Positions 7,000 through 13,262 of a stretch of 18,891 nucleotides of DNA are shown in pieces. A program made the position numbers and the translations under genes. Numbering within the stretch: the stretch's first letter is position 1; every line of letters starts with the position of its first letter. This stretch comes from DATDRM01 sp035291705 (lineage in GTDB: Bacteria > Chloroflexota > Anaerolineae > Anaerolineales > UBA4823): contig DATDRM010000152.1 of the NCBI GenBank assembly GCA_035291705.1, positions 1 to 18,891 on the forward strand, read 5' to 3'. The notes beneath the pieces are model-generated. The model saw only the letters and a list, made by a program, of their open reading frames with translations. It did no database searches and was not told the DNA's origin.

Positions 7000-7476
7000 T
7001 TAAGCTTTAGATTGCTCGTTGGCGTTATCAACGAGCTGAGCCCTTAATTGCCGGTTAAGGCGGGCCATTCCAAGTTTAATTAGCGCCTGAACTGTGCCTT
7101 CGATAAACCTTGGACTCAACTTTGCCAGCGCGCCGGTGATAATAGCCTGTGCTTCGTATGTGATCTGGCTATTTCCTTTCACCTCCTTCAATTGAAATAA
7201 GGCTTGCCCATTGATCCTCCCTGTTGCACCACTTACTTCTCCCTCGAATCGGCAGTATGCCGGTGGAGCTTGATCGACAACCCTGACGGACATATCGTAC
7301 AAACCACTGACACCAGCCACACCAATCTGAATTTGACCGCTATACTCGTCTACACCAATTTTCTCCAGCCGTTGGCATCCCGGAATAAGCTCCATCAATG
7401 AGACAGGGTCGTATATCCGTGGCCAGACTATCTCCCTGGCTGCCTCGAGTTCGTAACTTCCCGTAATCTTGATCAT
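7000..7476 (-). CDS. coxG: CoxG-like SRPBCC-family protein
   Basis: A 158-residue CoxG/SRPBCC (START-like) domain protein. It begins MIKITGSYELEAAREIVWPRI, has the LMELIPGCQRLEKIG segment near 28-42, and later GLYDMSVRVVDQAPP and a C-terminal helix containing FIEGTVQALIKLGM. In Oligotropha CoxG helps hold CO dehydrogenase at the membrane. Here there is no C-terminal hydrophobic anchor, only the SRPBCC domain with a charged tail. It is the first gene of the leftward operon, 27 bases before the cyclase-family gene. An ATG 63 bases upstream would add a 21-residue extension, but it has no ribosome binding site and the extension does not resemble the family, so I use 7476. The Shine-Dalgarno at this start is also weak (AGG about ten bases upstream). 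Confidence 0.85.
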   Translation of the reverse strand: MIKITGSYELEAAREIVWPRIYDPVSLMELIPGCQRLEKIGVDEYSGQIQIGVAGVSGLYDMSVRVVDQAPPAYCRFEGEVSGATGRINGQALFQLKEVKGNSQITYEAQAIITGALAKLSPRFIEGTVQALIKLGMARLNRQLRAQLVDNANEQSKA

Positions 7477-7506
7477 TAATAAGCCTATGAGTACCCAGAG
7501 ATGATT

Positions 7507-7532
7507 ATGACAAAGAATGGCGCCATTGTCAT
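7507..7532. repeat. Inverted repeat and palindrome, possible operator
   Basis: AATGGCGCCATT (7516-7527) is a perfect 12-base palindrome. It lies inside a wider inverted repeat, ATGACAA (7507-7513) and TTGTCAT (7526-7532), whose centre is offset by two bases. It lies between the candidate promoter and the coxG start, where a repressor or activator of the hydroxylase operon would be expected. No regulator gene is in the window, so the binding protein is unknown. Confidence 0.45.
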
Positions 7533-7557
7533 GTGTCATTTATCATGTCTTATCATG
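7526..7557 (+). repeat. Three direct repeats TTRTCATG, possible regulator sites
   Basis: TTGTCATG (7526-7533), TTATCATG (7540-7547) and TTATCATG (7550-7557) occur within 32 bases, with start-to-start spacing of 14 and 10. A fourth, degenerate TATCATT lies at 7559-7565. The last full repeat overlaps the candidate minus-strand -10 element. Such a cluster in a divergent intergenic region suits cooperative binding of a transcription factor, although the sequence here is AT-rich and chance cannot be excluded. Confidence 0.45.
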
Positions 7558-7580
7558 GTATCATTACCTTAGTCTTTCAA
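7552..7580 (-). promoter_or_regulatory. Candidate sigma-70-type promoter of the hydroxylase operon
   Basis: On the minus strand TTGAAA (7575-7580, five of six to the -35 consensus) is followed after exactly 17 bases by CATGAT (7552-7557, four of six to the -10 consensus). Transcription would begin near 7545, leaving a leader of about 70 bases before coxG that contains the palindrome at 7516-7527. This is the only well-spaced pair I found on that strand in the 159-base divergent region. It is predicted by eye only. Confidence 0.35.
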
Positions 7581-7635
7581 TATTTCCGCAATCATCACAC
7601 TATAAATTGGTCATACCTTTTAAGCGGAGGCGGCG

Positions 7636-8439
7636 ATGAAGCAATATCTTATCAAACCAGGCAGCCGAATAGACCTGGATGAGTGGGACCCAAGCGATAA
7701 TAGCGCCTTTGACGGTGACAAGAAGTCTGCACAGGAGAACCTTCAGGAGCTGAACGACGAGTTAAGCAATTTGCAGGAATTGTTTTTTGCTGAGCATAAG
7801 CATAAGCTACTCATTATTTTACAGGGTGTGGACACCAGCGGGAAAGACGGAGCAATCGAGCACGTCTTCAGGGGAGTAAACCCGCAAGGTGTGCGTGTGG
7901 CAAATTTCAAAGTACCCACTCAGGAAGAGATTGATCACGACTATCTATGGAGAATCCACAAACAAACACCCGCCAAAGGTGAAATAGTTATTTTCAACCG
8001 GAGTCATTATGAAGATGTTTTGGTTGTTCGTGTCCACGAGTTGGTCCCTAAGAAGATCTGGTCACGTCGTTATGACCAGATAAACAACTTCGAGCGCTTA
8101 TTAGCAAACGAAGGTACCATAATCCTTAAATTCTTCTTACACATTGACTTAGAAGAACAAAAAAAACGCTTACAGGCCAGGCTGGATGATCCTACTAAAC
8201 GTTGGAAATTTCGTACTGGCGACTTAAAGGAGCGTCAGCTATGGCCAGAATATAAGAAAGCCTTCGAAGATGCACTCACCAAGACAAGCACAGATTGGGC
8301 ACCCTGGTATATCGTCCCTGCTAATCGCAAGTGGTTTCGCAATTTGGTAATCGGAACAACCCTGGTGGATACTCTCAAAGGATTAGATATGAGGTATCCA
8401 GAACCTGAGAAGAACCTTGACAACGTAGTAATCGAGTAG
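7636..8439 (+). CDS. ppk2: Polyphosphate kinase 2, class III (polyphosphate:AMP/ADP phosphotransferase)
   Basis: A 267-residue PPK2. Walker A GVDTSGKDG is at 64-72, the family's FNRSHYEDVLVVRVH segment at 120-134, and the arginine-rich lid runs about 178-200 (QARLDDPTKRWKFRTGDLKER region). HVFRGVNPQGVRVANFK (76-92) and APWYIVPANRKW near the C-terminus match class III enzymes such as that of Meiothermus ruber, which can phosphorylate both AMP and ADP from polyphosphate. Cytosolic energy or phosphate buffering is the expected role. GGAGG lies five bases before the ATG. A TATAAA at 7601-7606 could be its -10, but no good -35 is seen. It diverges from the hydroxylase operon. AMP/ADP specificity is inferred from similarity only. 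Confidence 0.94.
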   Translation: MKQYLIKPGSRIDLDEWDPSDNSAFDGDKKSAQENLQELNDELSNLQELFFAEHKHKLLIILQGVDTSGKDGAIEHVFRGVNPQGVRVANFKVPTQEEIDHDYLWRIHKQTPAKGEIVIFNRSHYEDVLVVRVHELVPKKIWSRRYDQINNFERLLANEGTIILKFFLHIDLEEQKKRLQARLDDPTKRWKFRTGDLKERQLWPEYKKAFEDALTKTSTDWAPWYIVPANRKWFRNLVIGTTLVDTLKGLDMRYPEPEKNLDNVVIE

Positions 8440-8492
8440 ATGCAAACCGATAACAAATGGATGCTCAACCGATTCGCTTTATCTCCGAAGCT

Positions 8493-8530
8493 ATCGAAGT
8501 TAGTAACGAATATTCGATATTTACTTCGAT
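8493..8530. repeat. 38-base imperfect dyad between ppk2 and the CPBP gene
   Basis: Outer arms ATCGAAGT (8493-8500) and ACTTCGAT (8523-8530) are perfectly complementary. They are concentric with the central palindrome CGAATATTCG (8507-8516). Of 19 possible pairs, 16 are Watson-Crick and one is a G-T wobble. It starts 54 bases after the ppk2 stop. The sequence after it (CGGGCTCC) has no T-tract, so a standard intrinsic terminator is unlikely. A symmetric protein-binding site, or an RNA hairpin that ends or protects the ppk2 transcript, fits better. Confidence 0.55.
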
Positions 8531-8598
8531 CGGGCTCCACAGTACGCCGATCACCGCAAAGGGGGATGGTTCTTATACCAAGAATTATCCTATACAAT

Positions 8599-9366
8599 AT
8601 GAATACCACAGAATTTGATACGCTGAATCCCCCTCAAAATTTCACCTGGAAATGGGCGGATTTATTCTGGATTTTGCTAGGAACCGGTCTGATCTTCCTT
8701 CTGGGGCTAACCCTCTACATACTCTCGTTGGGTAAAGGAGGATTTTTCCCACAAAAATTATCTCAACCTACGATGGAACTTAGCTTAGTTTTGGCAGCTT
8801 TAGAAGCTGTTTCTCTGATTGGAGGTGTCTATCTGCTGGGTATCCGTAGGCGTAAGCAGGGTTGGGAAGCAGTTGGTTTAAGACCTGCAAAAAGACATTG
8901 GATATTGATTGCAACGATTATTACCCTGATCGCTATTCCTTTAATCAGTATCATCACGATCCTGTTATTTCTCGTATTCAAATATCCCTTGGTGAACCCC
9001 CAATTAGAATTCCTGTTGCCGGAAGGCTTCACCCAGCTCGGCGCTTTGGGGATGTTGATCTTGGCCGGCGTTTTGGCCCCATTCGGCGAAGAGTTATTAT
9101 TCCGTGGTGTCTTTTATCCTCTGCTCCGCGATAGGGTGGGGGTCTGGCCTGGGGTGCTGCTTAGTTCTTTGATCTTCGGCATCATCCACGGGGATATCAC
9201 CGTTGGCCTGACTGCATTCCTGCTTGGAATCATCCTGGCTCTCGTTTATGAATACAGCCGGTCTCTTTGGACCTCAATTCTGGTTCACGCGATCAACAAC
9301 AGTGCCAAGATCGCCTTGTTATATCTCTTGATTAAGTTAGGAGCAACCGGGGAGTTTGGGTTGTAA
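8599..9366 (+). CDS. CPBP-family intramembrane glutamic protease (CaaX protease / bacteriocin-processing type)
   Basis: A 255-residue membrane protein with about seven hydrophobic segments. The Abi/CPBP motifs are present: EELLFR with E164, E165 and R169, FGIIHGD with H197, and LVHAINN with H230 and N234. These residues form the active site in Rce1-type intramembrane proteases. In bacteria the family trims prenylated or small signalling and immunity-related peptides; the substrate here is unknown. The reading frame is open back to 8440, directly after the ppk2 stop, but the 53 extra residues are basic, unlike the family and run through the dyad at 8493-8530. MNTTEFDTLNPP at 8599 is the most natural start. 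It lacks a clear Shine-Dalgarno, and TATACAAT just upstream could mean a leaderless transcript. ATG at 8566 is the alternative. Confidence 0.85.
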   Translation: MNTTEFDTLNPPQNFTWKWADLFWILLGTGLIFLLGLTLYILSLGKGGFFPQKLSQPTMELSLVLAALEAVSLIGGVYLLGIRRRKQGWEAVGLRPAKRHWILIATIITLIAIPLISIITILLFLVFKYPLVNPQLEFLLPEGFTQLGALGMLILAGVLAPFGEELLFRGVFYPLLRDRVGVWPGVLLSSLIFGIIHGDITVGLTAFLLGIILALVYEYSRSLWTSILVHAINNSAKIALLYLLIKLGATGEFGL

Positions 9367-9383
9367 CAATGTAACAGAGAACA

Positions 9384-10700
9384 ATGAAACCGAGATTAAA
9401 ATACCGCGGATTTGTCGTTGCCGTTTTCTTCGCCTTCATGCTTCTCCATCAGTCTGACAGATTGCTGATCGGCCCTTTGACCACACCCATCATGGAGACT
9501 TATGGAATAAACGAGGTGCAGATGGGCTATGTATTTTCAGGCGCGTTACTGGTATCAGCCCTTCTATATCCAATCTGGGGGTATCTATATGATCGCTACG
9601 CTCGATCGAAATTATTGGCTTTGGCTTCATTCATATGGGGTTCGACCACCTGGCTCAGCGCTATTGCGCCAAGCTATCGATTTTTTCTAGTCACACGCGC
9701 TTCAACCGGTATAGATGATTCTAGTTACCCGGGACTATATAGCCTGATCTCAGACTATTTCGGTCCGCAGGTACGGGGGAAAATATACGGACTACTGCAA
9801 CTGACGCAACCCCTAGGTTATATGGCTGGCTTGATTGTAGCGACCTTATTGAGCGGGGCGCTGGGATGGCGAGCTGTGTACTATATCACTGGCTCTTTGG
9901 GACTGGTAATCGCTGTGGTGATATTCTTTAGCGTCAAAGAAGCTGCCCGTGGTCAAAGCGAGCCTGAATTGGCTCATCTGGAAACGATTGGCATTTACCG
10001 CTTCGATAAGAAAATTGCCCTGGGCTTATTCCGCAAACGCAGCTTGATCCTGCTATTCTTGCAAGGTTTTGTCGGCGTTTTTCCATGGAATGTGATCACC
10101 TATTGGTTCTTCCGATATTTGGAAACAGAGCGCAATTATAGTCAGGATTCGATCTTGACCACTATGGCACCTGCGGTGCTGGTTTTGGCCTTTGGATATT
10201 TCGTCGGAGGTGCAGTCGGAGACTATTTTTTTAAACGGACACCGCGTGGTCGTGTCCTGGTCGCTATGGTGGGTGTTTTGACGGGAGCCATCCTGCTCAC
10301 GCTCACCATGAACGTTCCCGTCGAAAACCATGGACTCTTCATGGGATTGCTGATCCTCACTGCCCTGTTTATCCCTTTTGCCTCAGCAAATGTCGTATCT
10401 ACGGTCTATGACATTACCTTGCCAGAAGTGCGCAGTACCGCATTGGCAATTCAATATTTTATCGAGAACGGTGGCGCAGCCCTCGCTCCCTTGATGGCTG
10501 GTATCATCGCTGTAAACGCTTCCTTGCATGCTGCGATTTTAATCATTTGCATCTCGGCCTGGATCATAGGCTCGGTTTTCCTGGGTCTTACCGCTTACCT
10601 GGTTCCGACCGACATCCGCACGCTCCGCAGTCAGATGCAGGAACGTGCCGAAATCGAACGCCAGCGTGCAGAGGCGGGGCAGATTCCCACAACAACCTGA
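9384..10700 (+). CDS. MFS transporter, Spinster-like
   Basis: A 438-residue major facilitator with about 12 membrane segments in two halves, joined by a charged loop near residues 190-220. The first helix contains FAFMLLHQSDRLLIGPL. The loop between helices 2 and 3 reads GYLYDRYARSK, the family's G-x-x-x-D-R motif. The DYFGPQVRGKIYG segment and the following glycine-rich helix resemble Spinster-type and related organic anion or lipid-linked transporters. Sequence alone does not give the substrate. It starts 17 bases after the CPBP gene with only a weak AGAG upstream, and is probably read with its neighbours. A link to the hydroxylase operon (import of its substrate) is possible but not supported by position, since that operon is read the other way. 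Confidence 0.85.
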   Translation: MKPRLKYRGFVVAVFFAFMLLHQSDRLLIGPLTTPIMETYGINEVQMGYVFSGALLVSALLYPIWGYLYDRYARSKLLALASFIWGSTTWLSAIAPSYRFFLVTRASTGIDDSSYPGLYSLISDYFGPQVRGKIYGLLQLTQPLGYMAGLIVATLLSGALGWRAVYYITGSLGLVIAVVIFFSVKEAARGQSEPELAHLETIGIYRFDKKIALGLFRKRSLILLFLQGFVGVFPWNVITYWFFRYLETERNYSQDSILTTMAPAVLVLAFGYFVGGAVGDYFFKRTPRGRVLVAMVGVLTGAILLTLTMNVPVENHGLFMGLLILTALFIPFASANVVSTVYDITLPEVRSTALAIQYFIENGGAALAPLMAGIIAVNASLHAAILIICISAWIIGSVFLGLTAYLVPTDIRTLRSQMQERAEIERQRAEAGQIPTTT

Positions 10701-10750
10701 TCGCTACCAGTAGGCGATAAGTCATCTGTTGACTGCCGACTTGAAAGCAA

Positions 10751-11884
10751 ATGTCTGAAAAGCAAATCGTCCAGATCGACACTTCGGATCGCCGGCAAGT
10801 CAAACAATTTCTCGACCTTCCCTTTCGCATCTATCGCCAAATCCCGCACTGGGTACCCCCCCTAGCGGGAGATGCTGCCCGTATGCTCGACAGGCAGCGT
10901 CACCCTTTTTATAGACACTCTGAAGCGGCTTTTTTTCTAGCTCTGGATCAAACCAGGCAGGCAGTTGGCCGCTTGGCTATCCTGAATAATCGCAATTACA
11001 ATGCTTTCAATCAAAGCGATACATCTTTTTTCTATCTCTTCGAATGCGAGGATCGCCCTGAGATCGCTCAAGATTTATTCGATGCTGCCTTTGGTTGGGC
11101 TCGCTCGCGGAATCTGAGGGAAATTAGAGGACCGAAAGGCTTTTCTGCACTGGATGGGATGGGGCTTTTGGTTAAGGGATTCGAGCATCGTCCAGCTTTT
11201 GGCATCCCTTATAACCCCCCCTACTATGACTCAATGATTAAATCCGTTGGTTTTGAGCCCGATGGGGAGTTAGTATCCGGTTACTTAGAGGGGGAGAACT
11301 ATCAACTACCCGAAAAAATCCTGCAGATTGCAGATCTAATCAAGCAAAGGCGCGGCTTGCACGTGGCGCGATTTAATTCTCGTCGAGATCTCCGAGCGCT
11401 GGTCCCAAAATTGAAAGAACTATACAATGCTTCCCTCGGTGGAACATCAGGCAATGTCCCGCTGACTGATGAGGAAGTGCACTCCATCGCCAACCAGATG
11501 TTGTGGTTTGCCGATCCTGCTTTGATTAAAATCATCATGAAGGACGACCAGCCTGTAGGTTTCTTATTTGCCTACCCGGATATTTCTGCAGCAGTCCAAA
11601 GGACGGGTGGGCGATTGTTTCCTTTCGGCTGGTTCTTAATGTGGCAAGAATTGCGCCGCACGAAATGGCTCAACATCAATGGGGCTGGTATCATAGAGCA
11701 ATATCGTGGCCTGGGAGGGACAGCGTTATTGTTCAGTGAACTATTCAAAACAGTCATCGAAAGCAGGTTTGAGCACGCCGACATCGTACAAATTGGATTA
11801 GAGAACGATCGCATGCAACGTGAATTACGTGACTTAGGGATCGACTTTTACAAACTGCATCGCATGTATCGACGGTCAGTGTAG
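10751..11884 (+). CDS. GNAT-fold acyltransferase-like protein of unknown substrate
   Basis: A 377-residue cytosolic protein of a conserved uncharacterised family often labelled as an N-acetyltransferase. The N-terminal part has FLDLPFRIYRQIPHWVPPL (16-34), HPFYRHSEAAFFLA near 52-65 and the FFYLFECEDRPE segment near 93-104. The middle has REIRGPKGFSALDGMGLLV and IPYNPPYYDSMIKSVGF. Near residues 317-324 QYRGLGGT resembles the acetyl-CoA-binding loop of GNAT enzymes, followed by a helix and IGLENDRMQRELRDLGI. It therefore seems to carry two GNAT-like halves, with the cofactor loop in the second. It follows the MFS gene after 50 bases that hold a small AGTCA/TGACT repeat (10720-10734), and faces the CysS-like gene tail to tail. 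No strong ribosome binding site is seen. Function unknown. Confidence 0.75.
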   Translation: MSEKQIVQIDTSDRRQVKQFLDLPFRIYRQIPHWVPPLAGDAARMLDRQRHPFYRHSEAAFFLALDQTRQAVGRLAILNNRNYNAFNQSDTSFFYLFECEDRPEIAQDLFDAAFGWARSRNLREIRGPKGFSALDGMGLLVKGFEHRPAFGIPYNPPYYDSMIKSVGFEPDGELVSGYLEGENYQLPEKILQIADLIKQRRGLHVARFNSRRDLRALVPKLKELYNASLGGTSGNVPLTDEEVHSIANQMLWFADPALIKIIMKDDQPVGFLFAYPDISAAVQRTGGRLFPFGWFLMWQELRRTKWLNINGAGIIEQYRGLGGTALLFSELFKTVIESRFEHADIVQIGLENDRMQRELRDLGIDFYKLHRMYRRSV

Positions 11885-11911
11885 CCTCGCTTTTGATAAA
11901 CCAACCAAAAT

Positions 11912-13165
11912 CTATGAGAACCGGATCAGGATTTTGTTCCAATTCTCGATGACCCGCGCCTCCGCTCCCTTCTCCTCCATTCGCAGGCCAAAAACCTGGC
12001 CCATTCTTCTTAACGCATCCTGAGCCCCTGCAACCCTCCGACCAAGGCTGGCGGCTTCCAGAATCTTCTGAGCAAGGCTAAATAACACTTGCTGAGCCTC
12101 AGGCGTGTCCAAATCATTATCCAATGCCGCGCTAAAAGCCGCCCAAGCTGGATTGGCATCGAGCAGTTTACCAGCTCCCCCACCTGCTGTTACCGCTTCT
12201 TGGAGGGTGTGAGCGATCTCCTCAGCCTTGATCAACTCACCTTCGTCATGGCTCCAAATCTGCCGGTAATGGTGCCCACTCAGGTAAAGCCGCAGAGCAT
12301 CTGGCGAGTAGGTCTTCAGGAGATCACGCACCATGACGAGATTCCCCAACGATTTGCTCATCTTAACACCATCATGGTAAACCATTGCGGCGTGCATCCA
12401 ATAGCGCACGAAGGGCTTTTTTTCTGAAATTGGCTCTACCTGGGCGATCTCGCATTCATGATGAGGAAAACACAAGTCAGCTCCGCCGCAATGCACGTCG
12501 ATGATCGGGCCTAGGATCTGAGTGGACATCGTTGAACATTCAATATGCCAACCAGGCCGGCCCGACCCCCACGGGCTGTCCCAGGCTGGTTCACCTGAGG
12601 ATCGTCTCTGCCACAGCACGAAGTCGAGGGGATTTCGTTTATGGGGGTCGTCTGGTTTATTGCCGCGCTCGTTGGCGATCGGCAGCATCTCTTCCCTTGA
12701 AAGCGCGCTCAATTTTCCGAATTCTGGCCAGGCAGAGATATCAAAATAGACACTCCCACCAGATTCGTATGCAACCCCGGCATTAAGAAGAGATTCCACT
12801 CCATGGACAATTTCTGGGATTACGTCCGTTGCACGCGGATAGTGGTCGGGGGGACGCACGTTGAGTGATTGCATATCCCGGATGAAGTGCGCCGTCCAAC
12901 GATTCCCCAGCTCAAGCCAGTTCTCGCCGAGTTCCTTGGCTTTACGGAGAATATCATCATCGATGTCGGTGACATTCTGGACATACCTCACAGTCAAACC
13001 ACGCAACTCCAGGTAACGAATTAAGATGTCTACACAGGTATAAGTAAATGCATGTCCCAGATGTGTGGTATCGTAGGGAGTGATGCCACAGGCATAGACA
13101 TTTACTTCATCTCCAATAGATTCGAAAATCTCGACCTTTCGGGAAAGAGTATTATAGAGGTTCAC
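11912..13165 (-). CDS. cysS: Cysteinyl-tRNA synthetase-like protein without C-terminal anticodon-binding part
   Basis: A 417-residue class I synthetase core that activates cysteine. The HIGH-equivalent is HLGH at 35-38 and KMSKS is at 268-272. Zinc ligands C26, C210, H235 and E239 correspond to those of Escherichia coli CysRS (C28, C209, H234, E238). The DALR helical region follows, but the protein stops where the final anticodon-recognising segment (the usual R..AR..KD...AD.IR run) would begin; the E. coli enzyme has 461 residues. CGITPYDTTHLGHAFTY resembles the mycothiol ligase MshC more than the CGPTVYD..HIGNARTF of most CysRS. The HHECE zinc segment is CysRS-like. It may be a compact CysRS or a cysteine ligase for another amine. 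The start is GTG. Its end faces the GNAT-like gene 27 bases away. Confidence 0.8.
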   Translation of the reverse strand: MNLYNTLSRKVEIFESIGDEVNVYACGITPYDTTHLGHAFTYTCVDILIRYLELRGLTVRYVQNVTDIDDDILRKAKELGENWLELGNRWTAHFIRDMQSLNVRPPDHYPRATDVIPEIVHGVESLLNAGVAYESGGSVYFDISAWPEFGKLSALSREEMLPIANERGNKPDDPHKRNPLDFVLWQRRSSGEPAWDSPWGSGRPGWHIECSTMSTQILGPIIDVHCGGADLCFPHHECEIAQVEPISEKKPFVRYWMHAAMVYHDGVKMSKSLGNLVMVRDLLKTYSPDALRLYLSGHHYRQIWSHDEGELIKAEEIAHTLQEAVTAGGGAGKLLDANPAWAAFSAALDNDLDTPEAQQVLFSLAQKILEAASLGRRVAGAQDALRRMGQVFGLRMEEKGAEARVIENWNKILIRFS

Positions 13166-13230
13166 AGGCCCGCCTTGAAAATAGGATATTGGGGATATTT
13201 TACCCTGTTACGAATGCTGATAGAATCTAT

Positions 13231-13239
13231 TGGTATAAA
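13231..13239 (+). promoter_or_regulatory. Candidate extended -10 promoter of the glp operon
   Basis: TGGTATAAA at 13231-13239 fits an extended -10 element (TG-N-TATAAA), 24 bases before the glpK ATG. No good -35 lies 16-18 bases upstream. A small ATAGA-A-TCTAT inverted repeat (13220-13230) abuts it and could be part of an operator. The AAAAGGA ribosome binding site follows. This is the only A/T-rich promoter-like stretch in the 97-base gap shared with the divergent CysS-like gene. Confidence 0.35.
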
Positions 13240-13262
13240 TTATCTTCAAAAAGGATGCCTCC

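Noticed and set aside
7477..7539. 21-residue extension of the CoxG-like protein
   Set aside because: No ribosome binding site precedes that ATG, and the extension covers the palindrome and operator-like repeats; the MIKITG start matches the family.
8440..8598. 53-residue N-terminal extension of the CPBP protein starting directly after the ppk2 stop
   Set aside because: The extension is basic and non-hydrophobic, does not look like the family, and runs through the 38-base dyad. The internal ATG at 8599 gives the usual protein start.
8235..8609. 124-codon minus-strand frame over the ppk2 end and the following gap
   Set aside because: Most of it is antisense to conserved PPK2 sequence, and it has no motif; treated as a shadow.
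11885..11911. Bidirectional terminator between the convergent GNAT-like and CysS-like genes
   Set aside because: The gap is only 27 bases and contains no inverted repeat or T-tract hairpin that I can find.
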